Below, piece by piece: positions 20,616 through 31,419 of a stretch of 64,000 nucleotides of DNA. A program made the translations under genes and the position numbers. Positions within the stretch are counted from its first letter, which is position 1; each line of letters begins with the position of its first letter. The stretch is from Lindgomyces ingoldianus (Eukaryota; Ascomycota; Dothideomycetes; Pleosporales; Lindgomycetaceae). The stretch is from contig NW_022985186.1 of NCBI RefSeq assembly GCF_010093535.1, positions 440,332 to 504,331 of the forward strand, in the 5' to 3' direction. The notes beneath the pieces were generated by a model that was given only the letters and a program-made list of their open reading frames with translations, was not told the DNA's origin and did no database searches.

Positions 20616-21034
20616 TGTCGCACGTGTCTCACACGATACCATACCCATGTACTGCACTATTCACTCATTAGGACTAGCTCCTTTCTCGCACAGTTTTTAG
20701 TCAGCCCAGAGCTCTGTCGAGCTCCTGGGAGATCCCTGCCGCTGACACGCCAGCTGACGGCCTCACCATATTCCTACCTCGCCAAAAACATCAAGCTTTT
20801 ATCAAACAACTAGGCCTCGTCCGCCTAAATGACGCCCTAGTTGTTTGATAAAAGCTTGATGTTTTTAACGAGGTAAGACCTTGGTGAGGCCGTCAGCTGG
20901 CATGTCAGCGGTAGGGATCTCACAGGGGCGAGAGAGAGCTCTGGCCTGACTATATACTGTTCGAGAAAGGAGCTAGTCCTAATGAGTGAATAGTGCAGTA
21001 CATGGGTATGGTATCACGTGAGACACGTGCGACA
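20616..21034. mobile_element. Palindromic foldback element (MITE-like), about 419 bp
   Basis: Two arms of roughly 190-200 bp are inverted copies of each other around a centre near 20820. The left arm begins TGTCGCACGTG and the right arm ends CACGTGCGACA. The innermost arms (ATCAAGCTTTTATCAAACAA and its complement) are perfect. Flanks CATTC (20611-20615) and TATTC (21035-21039) could be a five-base duplication with one C/T change. No coding capacity. The outer about 110 bp of the arms also occurs at 25513-25623 and 28999-29110. Confidence 0.88.
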
Positions 21035-21398
21035 TATTCCCCACAGGTCTTGGAGCCGCAGTTCTTGGATGGCTGAACGCGGGTTTCATCGTCCGTACCT
21101 CCACATTCTGCTGCTTGTCGCTCGTACCAAGCCCCAGTAAATTCTGAAACTTCGATAAAAAAAATGGAGGGCACGAAGACACGCCAAGGTCGAGTTGGCG
21201 CCTCAATCCGAAGCCATCACAGGCACCCTGATTGACCAAGTTGGCCCACCGTTCCTTGGTTTCGCGAATATTGGTATATGTCATTTTTGATGCGAGGGCT
21301 AAGTTGTGAAGGTCGGCGGCACGTACACTGCTGGCAATTCGTTTGAGCATCTTGTATTGGGTGATGCGCTGCTCGAGCTGCGAGAGTTGAAGCGTCAT
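21035..21398 (-). pseudogene. F-box-like gene, 3' end cut off by the palindromic element
   Basis: From the ATG at 21398 the minus strand reads MTLQLSQLEQRITQYKMLKR and then ADLHNLALASKMTYTNIR and GACDGFGLRRQLDLG. The helical leucine-rich start resembles F-box regions of fungal proteins. In another frame a cysteine-rich stretch follows (ECGG and KNCGSKTCGEYV), as in such proteins with a small zinc site. This implies an intron or a frameshift. The coding sequence stops at the edge of the palindromic insertion at 21034, and no continuation is seen beyond its other end. I infer a disrupted gene; the family call is tentative. Confidence 0.45.
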
Positions 21399-22321
21399 CT
21401 TGGTTAAGTTGAATTTGAAGTTGTTTGGGTTTGATTTGTGGTCATTTAGAAGAGCAATGAATATTTATAGAAAGTAAGACTCCGTCCACAATGCGGGCAA
21501 GGAGATTTTGAACATAAACAATAGGCTTACTGGGCCAGACATTGACGATAAAGCTGGCCATGTGCGAGCACTAATCGCATGGGCGCACATCTCCCCTGCA
21601 CGCGAAGCAGAAGAACGTTAGATAGTCGCGTTACATCAAAACAAGACTTACAACCCTAGCAAAGAGGAAGTCTTTACCTGCGGCGCGATCTATCTTTTCA
21701 TTTCATCTACACGACCCCATCTAGGAACGGTGGAAGAGAGCAGGGTTTCTTTTAACTAGCCAATTAAGGTTATCTCTAGGAAAAAGCCCCAATTTTTAAT
21801 CCCTAGTATTAGCATAAACTTATTTCATTCCGCTAACGTGTTTCATATACGGCGGACGATTAAAGGGTAAAGTGACAAAACTCAACCGAGAATCGCGAAT
21901 CTTCCGCTGTATTCATAAGCGAGCACAAGCGTTCTGACCGTGCTCCCACTCATCTATTCTTCTAGTTCTAAGCCGTGGTTAACGCTAACTAACACAAGTG
22001 ACGCGAAGATATGCCTCCCGCGGGGTATGGAATCAGATGAATGTATATAGTGCTAGACTTGATTTAGAAAAGTGCCCACTTAATTTTCTCTCGGTAGTGA
22101 AAGGATCTTAGTAACGCGTAGATGTTTTAAGCCGCCCTTCGAGTTGCCTATCTATCCATTCAATAATAGAAACATCTCTTTTTCTATCGAACACGATTTC
22201 CAGAGGCATTAAAAGGTTTTATATAGTGTAAGGCTGAAGAAGTCTAACTTAGGTACGAATTCAGCACCTTCAACGTCTCAAAATAGTATCTCCATATCCA
22301 AGTTCAAACTCGTCAGCTCCT
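21399..22321. other. Intergenic region, no recognised feature
   Basis: AT content rises modestly around 21700-22300 with scattered TA-rich stretches, but no transposon motif, ORF or RNA gene was recognised. The 5' part (21399-21480) would carry the promoter of the disrupted F-box-like gene. Confidence 0.4.
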
Positions 22322-24180
22322 CTAGCTGCCTCCGCAGCCAATATCCGATGGGCCGCCCGAATCCACTACTGCCTGTCTGACACAATTCCATTGCTGTGCA
22401 CCAATTGGCAGTCGACCGTAGGCTTCCCACTCAACGCCATCCTTGTCCGGTTCCTCCTTGTAAGTGAACCTCCACTCACTCACTATGCCACACCTCCGCA
22501 AATTGGGCAGCAATTGCCCCTGGCCCCAGTCATTCCCCGCCCAGAGCCCTCCGTAGATGTAAAACTCATCATACCAGAATTTGTACCACACATCGCACTT
22601 GCCGGGTAATTTTGTGGGGATAGGGTCTGGACGTTCATGCCTCGGCTCAACGTAATAAGTGTAAATATCGTCCTGACCTTTAGAAAAGGTGTACGCGCCG
22701 CCATGCTTCCAATTCGTTGATGTGTCACACTCATGGAAGATTTTGGGCATGGTGTCGGTACATTGCTTTTTAATCTCATTCGGGAGTAGCTTGCCGCCGG
22801 GTCGTCGATAAAACCTGAACCGGACGTGCTCTGGTAGCCCTTCGTCGTACTGGCGGGCAATTTCGCCGATAGAACCTGGCTGATACTCAGCAGCGACGTT
22901 GGTGCAGAAGTCCTCAATATATTTGTCCTGGGTCTTGTCGACGTATTCATTGTTTGCACCTCCACATTCCAATTTCCCAGTCAAAGGCACCTCGCGCTGC
23001 GGAGGGGGGAGGAATCCGAACTTTGACGTGAAAAAGACGGCTGTCGGCATGTCAGTTGGAATTATGGTCCTCCTCGACACACAGATACGTACCGTTGACG
23101 AACTGGGTATAGCTGTCGGCATTTTGAACTACATCGGCAGTCTTCGCCTTGTAATTCAAAACCCAGTCCGCAACTATGGGAGCCGTGTAGACGCGCGCGC
23201 CATTGTAAAATTGATCAATAACTATGTCCTGAGTCAGTTTTAGCCAAACAAGACCATTGGTCATCTTACTATGCGGTCTGTCCGCTGAGATGAGATCGAT
23301 GTGCATCATCTCATGGAGCATCTTCCCAGCATCGTTCTAATAGCCAAATTAGTGCTTGCAAAGACGAGCATGTCCGCATGACTGACCTCAAGAAAGCTCA
23401 TTGCGACCGATTCCCTGAAGTCCGATTGTGTGGGCCAATACTCCGCCAAATGGTCAGGCGTGTCCGCCATGAAAAATGGCATGCACAGAACAACGTCATA
23501 ATGCCAACCTCCTACAAAGTGGTTGGTATTCTCGGCATACCCGCCGATCGGCCTGAGAAGTATGAATTTCTGAATTTGTTGGTACTGTTCCTAGGAGCAC
23601 TCACCTGTTCGGCCCCTCGACTTCCCTATTACATTTGTCGCTGATATCGGTGCAATGGACATCCTGTGCAGCCAGATTAGCTGGATGATACCATCCTAAC
23701 ATGAGCTGCAAGTCGCTCCATCAAAGGTAGTACTTGAAATTGTAAATAGTGATGCGACAGCGGAAGGGAAGAAATGAAATTATTGTTTCAACCTACAATC
23801 TTCCTACTCAAGAATGGAATCCTCTCATCCAACAACGCCACATTTTGCAAATTTGCATGCACCCTCTGCGCATACTCGTTATCTTTGTATGTTCCATTAT
23901 TTGGAATAGCCAGGTATGTAGCTGCAGCTTCGCCATGCTTGCCCTCATCCCACCATTCCTTCAACGCAAGCTTTGCCATTTCGCGAGCCTTTTGCACGGC
24001 TTTAAGCATCTTGTCATAGCGCTGGACTTGGTCGAACCGGCTGTCCGGCTGATGGCAGACATCTTCAACCAGGTAGGGGAAGAAGTCTTCGCGTTTTTCG
24101 ACAGCGCTTCTTAAGGAGGCGGTGGGGGGAGGGATAGCAAGAGCTACCAAAGGTAGAGTAAGAAACGAGAAGATGCGCAT
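22322..24180 (-). CDS. Secreted zinc metalloprotease, M35-like (five exons, 523 aa)
   Basis: Exons inferred on the minus strand are 24180-23797, 23663-23605, 23552-23387, 23336-23093 and 23040-22322. They join in one frame of 1572 nt. Introns begin GTAGGT, GTGAGT, GTCAGT and GTACGT and end in AG. The protein starts with a signal peptide (MRIFSFLTLPLVALAIPPP) and should be secreted. Exon 4 carries the zinc motif HEMMHID (211-217; His211, Glu212, His215) and NADSYTQF (275-282). Both recall the deuterolysin/lysine-specific metallo-endopeptidase group. Cysteines flank the domain (DVHCTDISDKCN). The last 240 residues form a separate Cys/Trp-rich domain (CDVWYKFWYDEFYIYGG, QWNCVRQAV) that I do not recognise. 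An upstream in-frame ATG at 24267 is possible, but 24180 gives the better signal peptide. No RIP-type stops are present. The weakest splice site is GTCAGT at 23386. Confidence 0.82.
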
Positions 24181-24283
24181 CTTGCAGGCGCATGCAAGAA
24201 GAACAGATAGAAAGAATGCCAAATGAGCGAGTGACTGAGTAAAGACTAGAATGTAGAATTGATGCAACGATCTTCGACGGTTC

Positions 24284-24293
24284 TTATATATAT
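24284..24293 (-). promoter_or_regulatory. TATA-box candidate for the metalloprotease gene
   Basis: A run of alternating TA (TATATATA) lies about 105 bp upstream of the metalloprotease ATG, at a typical distance for a fungal core promoter. Confidence 0.4.
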
Positions 24294-24719
24294 TCCAGTA
24301 GCCACCAACCCCTTTCAGATCCCATAATCTTATGGCAGCGCTGTGACCATACTGAGGTATTATGAAATTAGTATTCTACTAGCACAGTAAGCACTGCGCA
24401 AATCCTTTAAACCCTCTTTCCGTAAACAATTTTCAAAGGTCTACTTACATTGATGTGATTGGACACGGCATCGAGGGAAACCAAGGGTGCCAAGACTCGA
24501 AAATAGGCGAATCCGGCGGCATGTGGGGGCGAAAGGGTTTAATTGGTTAGGAACAACGAAAAAAGGACGTCTGTTGGGGCGGCTCGGCGAATTTTGAAAA
24601 CCTAGTCAGGTTGCAGGAAATTAGCGAACATGACAATCTAACCAGAGCTAATTCGGGAGGTGCTCGATGGCATCTTTCTTCCGTATTGCGCCAGCAGGAT
24701 GCCACCATTTGCTATATTG

Positions 24720-25230
24720 TCAACTAATGAATGGTGAGCAGTTCTTCCTGGGCAACCTCGACCGGCTTCCCCGATGGAATGACGTGATTATGATATGTGG
24801 TGTCAGGATATTAAACGTGTGCATTTCTAGGAAGAAGTTAGGCGAGGGTTCAAAGGGCGTTGTAGGCTGCGGGGAGCAGTTCCTGGTTCCTGCGTAGTTC
24901 ATTAGTGCTGCATTGGACGTTGCCATTTTCCTAAAGAGCATTTTCAATCTCAGTGTATGCCTCCACTGATTCATCAGAGTAAGGTTGTTGACGGCGCTGC
25001 TTGAGCAGCTGTTGCAAGGAAGCCACTAGACAGACTCCATAAACTAGCTGGTAGCTGTGGTCGGTCTTTGCGTCAGAGAGCGGGTGTCGCTGATGGTCCT
25101 CGTGTACATAGTTTGGTTAGATCTGCTCCAGTCGTTGATGACTATCTGAAAAGCTGTCTCCAGGTAGAGTTATGCCTTGTCTATGATGTTGAAGACCATT
25201 TCACATCCGTTTTTGGATGCCGTTCGCTAA
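24720..25230 (-). pseudogene. Degraded coding fragment, family not recognised
   Basis: On the minus strand an open stretch reads YVHEDHQRHPLSDAKTDHSY, then QLVYGVCLVASLQQLLKQRR and DESVEAYTEIENAL. It then shifts frame and continues RKMATSNAALMNYAGTRN and FFLEMHTFNILTPHIIITSF. A TAA stands where Gln is likely upstream (EQI*PNY). The coherent composition over two adjoining frames points to a decayed gene with one frameshift and a RIP-type stop, not to chance. I cannot name a function. Confidence 0.45.
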
Positions 25231-25418
25231 CCATTTGATTTAGCATCACGTACGCTAGTTTCCAGCCTTCCCGACGAAGACCCTTCATTGGCGCTAGACG
25301 TTGCAATGCCGGTGAACGGGTAATGTGTTATTCCAACTGTGAAGCTACTTGCTCGACCCCTTAAATCGGCGCTACTACTGTGACCTAAACCGAGTCGATG
25401 GTTCTAACACAACAATTT

Positions 25419-25623
25419 CTTGCACGAGCTGAGCAGAGGTCATAGGGTAGGCAAGTCAACAAGGTATTAGGATCCAAACTGGGTGAATTGAACAAGTGTA
25501 TTGTAAGGTCTAAGGAGTGAGAGAGAGCTCTGGTGTGACTATATACTGTACGAGAAAGGAGCTAGTCTTAGTGAATGAATAGCACAGTGTATGAGTATGG
25601 TATCGCGTGAGACACGTGCGACA
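25419..25623 (-). repeat. Dispersed repeat with TGTCGCA end, copy in intergenic DNA
   Basis: Its reverse complement begins TGTCGCACGTGTCTCACG and is about 80% or more similar by eye to 28999-29200 over its whole length. It shares only the outer about 110 bp with the arms of the palindrome at 20616-21034. The inner boundary, near 25419, is set by where similarity to the HET-gene insertion fades. Confidence 0.65.
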
Positions 25624-26633
25624 CAATCTACCACCGCATTTCTCAACTCAACGGCGACAATCACACCAGTACCCTCGAATATTCTAGACAATTTTCAGTG
25701 AAGTTGGTCAACAAATTGAGACTGCAAAAGAGTCCACAGTGGCAGAGTGAGGATGCATAAACCAGACAGAGCAGGTTCACTTATGAAACACGGTTATACT
25801 TCTATTGAATAGGAATCTGAATTCAGTCTCTAAAGTTATCGTCTACAACTTTGTGAAATCAAGAGTAGTCAGCCTGGAGTGAGCCCCTCAATTTGCGGCC
25901 AGCCTTCATCAGCCACAGTCCCCATCGAGATTTGTTAGGACAATACATCAACGTTTTCTCTTGGTGCGCATCGCTACACGCTGCTAGAAGCTTCTACATT
26001 AAGCAGAAAGTGCTTAATTAGGCACGTTACAACCTACGCACAGCTACTTCTAGGCATACAAACTCCTAATGTAGTCCTAATCCTCGCGTGACATAATGAC
26101 TGTTTAAAACTAGTTTTTAAGTTGTTGTATCTCGCCTAGTATTCTTAAGGCGATGGAGTCTCCACCTTTGTTAGCACTGGCTTTACCGCATTGCTAGACA
26201 AGTTCTTGTTGCTAGGTTTGTACAATTGATATTTTTCTAAGTGTCTATAAAAGCCTTAAAGCAGGCTAACAGAGCCTTGGTAATGCTTTACGCATCCTTG
26301 TTTAGTGAATCCTCTAGAAGCCTATGCAAGGTCATCTACAGGCTTCTGCTTCTTGGTGGGAAGAAGGTAGCTGTTGTATGTACAGGAAATTTTAGAGGGG
26401 CGTTACGTTTACAGGGTTCAAAAGGACTAGAGTGAAAACGCATCTACTATTATTGTAGATTCCTGACGATATTAGGGAAATAGGTAAGTATCTAGAGAGG
26501 ACAGAGGAGAGCCTCCTACAAGAGGTTGGAGGTCTAGGGCTATGCAATCTAAAGGATTAAAACAGGCGTTAACTATGCGCCTGAGGCGTGGCGCAATCTA
26601 ATAGGATTTTGTACAGTTAAGGTAGGTCGTTAG
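25624..26633. other. Intergenic region with a moderately RIP-mutated stretch
   Basis: 25624-25960 shows nothing recognisable. From about 26000 to 26630 TA-rich codons and scattered stops alternate with short open pieces (LLLLGGKKVAVVCTGNFRGA near 26360). This suggests a decayed coding or repeat fragment that I could not identify. Confidence 0.35.
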
Positions 26634-27209
26634 TTACAAGGACGTTATGCCGATTGGCTTGTTTCTAGTCATCCTAGCCTCCTGCAATCTCTTTGTCCTC
26701 TTCGCCAGGTAAACCGCATATTCCGCCTTGGGAACTCCCGGAGCTGCCCAGACGTTGCCCCTGACCGCTCCCCATACCTCTAACTGCTCCTTAAAGTTAT
26801 CGTTCGGCTTAATCTTCCTCTTTTCTCCTACAAAGGCTAATGCGGTGGCGAGGTCGCACTAATAAGTTTGCATTATATAGGCGATCACGGCTGTGGCAGA
26901 CCTCGACACGCCTCGATCGCAATGGACGAGGACGGAACCGGAATCCAGACGCGGGTTGATGAAGTCGCAAATGTTGGCGAGTTCGGGCAGCAGATCCTGC
27001 GTCATGCTGTCTCCGCACTTTATGAAGAGATGATTGCCTTCAGGGATGATCTTCTTATACTAGGGCTGGCTCCAATAGACCCATTGCCCCCCACTGAGGG
27101 AGACCACGTCCGTGATGTTGTACTCGCGGAGGATTTTCCGTTCACGAGAACTCGTGCTATTGCTGAGGTAAAGTTAACTGGCGATCTTAGTGATTAACGG
27201 GTTCGGCAT
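26634..27209 (-). pseudogene. Dual-specificity protein phosphatase pseudogene (three RIP-type stops)
   Basis: One frame of 191 codons from ATG (27209) to TAA (26634) encodes a compact dual-specificity phosphatase without indels. It reads MPNPLITKIAS, then ILREYNITDVVSLSGGQWVY, the general-acid region (FIKCGDSMTQDLLPEL) and the active-site loop VLVHCDRGVSRSATAVIAY (HCxxGxxR, 26895-26924). A conserved end (KIKPNDNFKEQLEVWG) follows. Three internal stops break it. They are TAA at 27176-27174 (probable Gln), TAG at 27062-27060 (probable Trp) and TAG at 26861-26859 (probable Gln). All are single transitions of the RIP type. Catalytic Cys and Arg are still encoded, so loss is recent. A readthrough product is possible but unlikely. 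Confidence 0.85.
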
Positions 27210-28534
27210 GGTTACCGTAAGGTGAATTGTGGGGACGGGGCCAGCGGCCGCATTAGACTGGGCGAGGAAGCGGCGCAGCGAGGAGTGTAGCCTTTACTCG
27301 GTCACTCTTTTCGCCACATCCTCGGGAATAGCTGATAAGTGGTAAAAGGTCAACACCATGAGTTAGAAATGTCACAATATAATGGAATTTAAGGGTTTTA
27401 TAGCAATTACTTGAAGAAATTGTTATTACCTTAGTTCTTAATACATTGAAAAAGCTTTGTCTTGAACCTCTGGCACCCACAGTTGATAGTACGTTGTAGG
27501 AGGTCATGCTATGCTTGTGTTATCTCCACCTTGATTATCTCTCTTGCTAGCGTCCTATGACAACACTGTGACCTAAGGATCTCAAATCTATCTTTAGAGG
27601 ATCCTAACGTAGGGCCCGTTATATCCTATTCGTCTAGCTTCTATTGACAGAGCTTAAGTGCCCAATCTTCTAGGCTTTTAATAATCCGCCCCCTATTAAC
27701 AGAGAGATGGGGTTCGGTGCCTTGTTTCTTCTTCGCTTGCTGAATGAAATCTTTTCTTAAGATTTGCCCTTATAAGTGAATAGAGGCAGAGAAGGAATAG
27801 ACATAGACATAGAAAAACGGTGAGGAGATAGAAGCTAGGAAGAATGGATGATATAGTAGGGGGGCGTTTGCCTCATAGCGTTCGACATTCAGCCGACACT
27901 AGAGCTAACTTTCGCGGCATTTTGCATGACTGGCCCATTCTTAGGACATCGGATGGCCCAGTTCTAGGCCACCCCCTTTTGTTTATAATGTGGCCTATTG
28001 CAAGACTTTATTGCCAGCTTACCCGTGCAGTTGTCTTTCGCTTAGAGTTGACAGAAACTATGATAGTATTTTCCACAACTGGGGCTAGCTAACGAAGTTA
28101 GGATGGAATGGTGAGTTGGAAAGTGAGCACCTGAGCCGTAGCGGTTGAAACTGAGCAGCGAGTGAGCCGAAGTTGAGCCGGGTGTTATTATGCTTTTAAA
28201 TCTAGGATACGGCGCTAATCAAAAGGGGAAGTGGGAAGAGGTCAGTTAGTATCTGAGATACGCGTGAAAACTCAGCTCCTGCCGAGCTCCAAAGTGTCAC
28301 TGCCGGCAGACTCCCTGGGTCTCTCTCGAAGTCTTTTCCTCAAGGCACGCGCTGCAATCATTCTGTCTAGGAATATTCGCTAGATCCTGGGATAATATGC
28401 TTAGACCTCTGAATTTTGGTCTTTGCAATCCACTTCCTTGACTAGTGTGGCTGATGCTACCTACACGTGATGCCCCATGCTGCATCACTTGTTCTCCTGC
28501 AACGACAAATCTCTAGCCCACGGCTTGCATAGCC
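27210..28534. other. Intergenic region between phosphatase pseudogene and HET pseudogene
   Basis: No convincing gene. Short frames at 27253-27507 (minus) and 27844-28092 (plus) lack recognisable features. The stretch next to 28535 would be the promoter of the HET gene. Confidence 0.4.
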
Positions 28535-30600
28535 ATGGCACCCGGCGGTTTTATGATGACTTACAAGTACCGACCCCTGGAGAGCCATCGCCATATCCGC
28601 CTACTGCAGGTTCTGAGTACCGGCGACAATGAGAGGATCCAGGCGGAGGCACGGCCACCGACCTACCGATACAGAATTATCCACAGGGAGCTTTCAAACA
28701 GAGATGCACAGCTAGAATTTAAAGCAGTCTCTTACACTTGGGGTAGCCCTAACCGCGTGGCCGGTCTTACTATAGACGAGAATGTGAAAGAGGAAAAGAA
28801 AGCGAAAGCGAAAGCGAAAGCTGGTGCCATTGGGCTCACCGAGAACCTCTCTCAAGCACTGCCGCGTCTCTGCCAACACTCGATAACCAAGCTACTGTGG
28901 ATCGACCAGCTCTGTATCAATCAAATAGACTTGGCGGAGAAGTGAAAACAAATCCCTCTCATGTCGCAGATCTACAAATCCACCCAGAGAGTAGTAGTTG
29001 TCGCACGTCTCTCACGCAATACCATACCCATGTACTGCACTATTCACTCATTAGGACTAGCTCCTTTCTCGTACAGTATATAGTCAGCCCAGAGCTCTCT
29101 CGGGCTCCTTAGACCTTACAATACACTGGTTCAATTCACCTTGTTTGGATCTCAATACTTTGTCAACTCGCCTACCCTATGACCCCTTCTCAGCTTATGC
29201 GAGAGTAATCTGGCTTGGATCAGCAGACGAAAACAGCCTCTTGTGCAAGCAATGGCTCAATGCAATTGCAAAGATGATCCGAGATATACTAGGTGCAGAC
29301 AGAATGACACCAGGAAGCAGCACCTTCAACCCCGATAGGTGCTATCTTAGAGTGCAGCACATTCGCCAGCCCAGACACGGATCCAATATACGAACCCGCT
29401 ATCCGAAATTTCTGGTCTCGCCCATGGTTCTTGCGGGGCTGGATTGTACAGGAGCTTTTGCAGGCGGAAACGCCGATTTTTCTCGCAGGAGATATAGAGA
29501 TGAACATGCAAGATCTTTTTGATCTGCACACCACCCCACTAGTCTATAAGCCCGGTGGAGCGGAACAGAACAGCTATAGTTACTACATCCTCATGAACCT
29601 GCATTTCCATGCTTTCGCCGACGAGCAACCCCTCTGTTTTCCTCGCGTTATGCATCAGGAGGCCAGGAATTTCAGATGTCGGAGTTAGGCGACCAACTCT
29701 ACGCTTTCTTAGGAATGCTGGAAGGCTCCTCTTTTATAACAGATTATTTCATCTCTACGAAAGAGAACTTCACTAAATTCGCGGCATCGCTAGCGCGCGA
29801 ATTTGGTTCTTTGGACTTCCTGTCTCTCTGGTCCGCAAGAGCTCAAGGGATTACCTTCGTGGGTTCCACCGTGGTCTGCTACACCCCTCTCGGCACCATT
29901 TCGATTCGCAGCTGGGGGCGTGCGGCCGCGGCCGTGCGACATTCCCTAGAGTGCGGCCAAGGGTTGACAACATGTACACTTGGAAACGTAAAACGGCGAC
30001 GCTGCAACCACAGGCCGTTTGATTGTAAATGGCAAGATTGTTGACTTCATCGACACCCTTAGCAGCGCAAGATTCAACCGATACTGGGACCCTGATGATG
30101 AGGACCTTAGTGGTCTTGTTGCCCAGCTCAAACGCGATCTTCCTGGATTAGACCATTGGACGACGAAAGCCATGATCGTGTTCCTAAACATCGTTGCCTG
30201 AAATGGCGGCGCGCCAGCTGAGACAGTCGAAGAAGTGCTGGGACTGAAGCCGAAGCCGATTCTCGACAAGGTGATTAATCTATCTAGATACAATGAGGCG
30301 CTTGGGATATGGCTCTTGGTAGGGCGGGGTCGGTGTTTCATAAGAACGAGAGGCGGTCAACTTGGTCTTGCTCCATATATTGGAACGAAGGCACGAGGTG
30401 AAAGAAAGAATGGCTCGCCGATGTGTTATATGTTGTAGACGAGGAGCGGCACGAGTACAAGGCTGTCGGGGACGCTTATGTGGAAGGCATCATGCATGGA
30501 GAGGCTATCGAGTGGGCAGAGAGATGCTCAGACCTTTGTCCTGATTTAAGCAGGTTGTGGAGGTGTCGGGGGGAGAGATGTGGCGGGGGGTGGTGCTAGA
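28535..30600 (+). pseudogene. HET-domain (heterokaryon incompatibility) pseudogene
   Basis: The ATG at 28535 opens a HET domain. EFKAVSYTWGS (residues 61-71) is the first conserved motif and KLLWIDQLCINQIDLAEK (119-136) the second. TGA at 28943 then replaces a probable Arg codon, and the frame resumes KQIPLMSQIYKSTQRVV. A 205-bp insertion (28996-29200) interrupts it. Beyond it come RVIWLGSADEN, RGWIVQELLQAETPIFLAGD and DQLYAFLGMLEGSSF. C-terminal segments of HET proteins follow (RLIVNGKIVDFIDTLSSARF, CFIRTRGGQLGLAPY, YKAVGDAYVEGIMHGEAIEW). At least two more RIP-type stops (about 29980 and 30199) and several frame changes are present; one near 29670 could be an intron ending TTTCAG. A lysine/alanine codon run (28799-28820) is a hexanucleotide repeat. 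HET proteins trigger death on contact with genetically different hyphae; this copy cannot act. Confidence 0.88.
28996..29200 (+). mobile_element. 205-bp insertion in the HET gene, 9-base flanking repeat
   Basis: GAGAGTAGT (28987-28995) and GAGAGTAAT (29201-29209) flank it. Removing the insert and one repeat restores TQRVVWLG, the expected HET sequence. The insert contains the TGTCGCACG end at 28999 and is homologous to 25419-25623. No inverted repeat joins its two ends, so the element class is unclear. Confidence 0.7.
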
Positions 30601-31419
30601 AAACGTGCGAAGAGAATATGCGACTGAGCTTTCGCTGATGACTTCTCGGGACAGAGTTGATTGGGACTTCCACGCTTCACCTTTTACTCTAATGGCTATT
30701 GCGATTTTTACTCTAGATTTTGTAGTGATTGCGTCATTACAACAACGTCTTCAGCTGTGCCTAGATCGCATTCTTCTACTGTTCCACTACCGACGTTAAC
30801 GTGCGATTAGTCCTTCCCAGCAGACTTCCCGACTGTCGATAGCGACCTTGAAGCTGAATGCCAATCTACCACGCTCTATCCACCCCCCAGCTGCCAACAC
30901 AATCTCACCTGCTACTCGGCCGCCTATGAGCACTGCAAGCTATTGCGAAATCTCCGTCTGGCTCTACAGCGTTGATTCAACGCCGCAGCACGCCGCCTTC
31001 GCGAACTCTCGGGCCGAACATGACGACAAGGAGAAGCCGCGACCGGTTCGAAGGCCGCATCATGGACATCGAGTACGAGGTCGATGGCCCACTCTGCCTT
31101 CATAAATGAGGACGCGACTGGACGTCATGCCACATGTCTACCCGTGCTTTCCATAGACGGGTTTAGCGTTGAGGTCTCTTTCTCCACCAAAGATCCGGAG
31201 CGAATCAGATGTTGCACCCTCAGAATGGTCATTCTCGAGTCTCACAGCAACGGCTGTCCCAGCCCGACAAATCGACTCATAGCGCCAGAACACTCGGATC
31301 ATCCTGTATTATTCTGCAATTTCCCCAATGGCATAGAAACGGAATCGGATGACGTAATAACAACGCGGGACGCTATTCAGCAACTCGCAGACGGGGTAAA
31401 CCATCAAAACTGCTCCTAG
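30601..31419 (+). other. Possible decayed or hypothetical coding region
   Basis: Overlapping frames at 30848-31105 (EISVWLYSVDSTPQHAAFAN) and 31084-31419 (LSIDGFSVEVSFSTKDPERI) are open over 80-110 codons with GC-rich, gene-like composition, but neither is complete or recognisable. They may be exons of one unknown gene or a remnant. Nothing decides the start. Confidence 0.25.
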
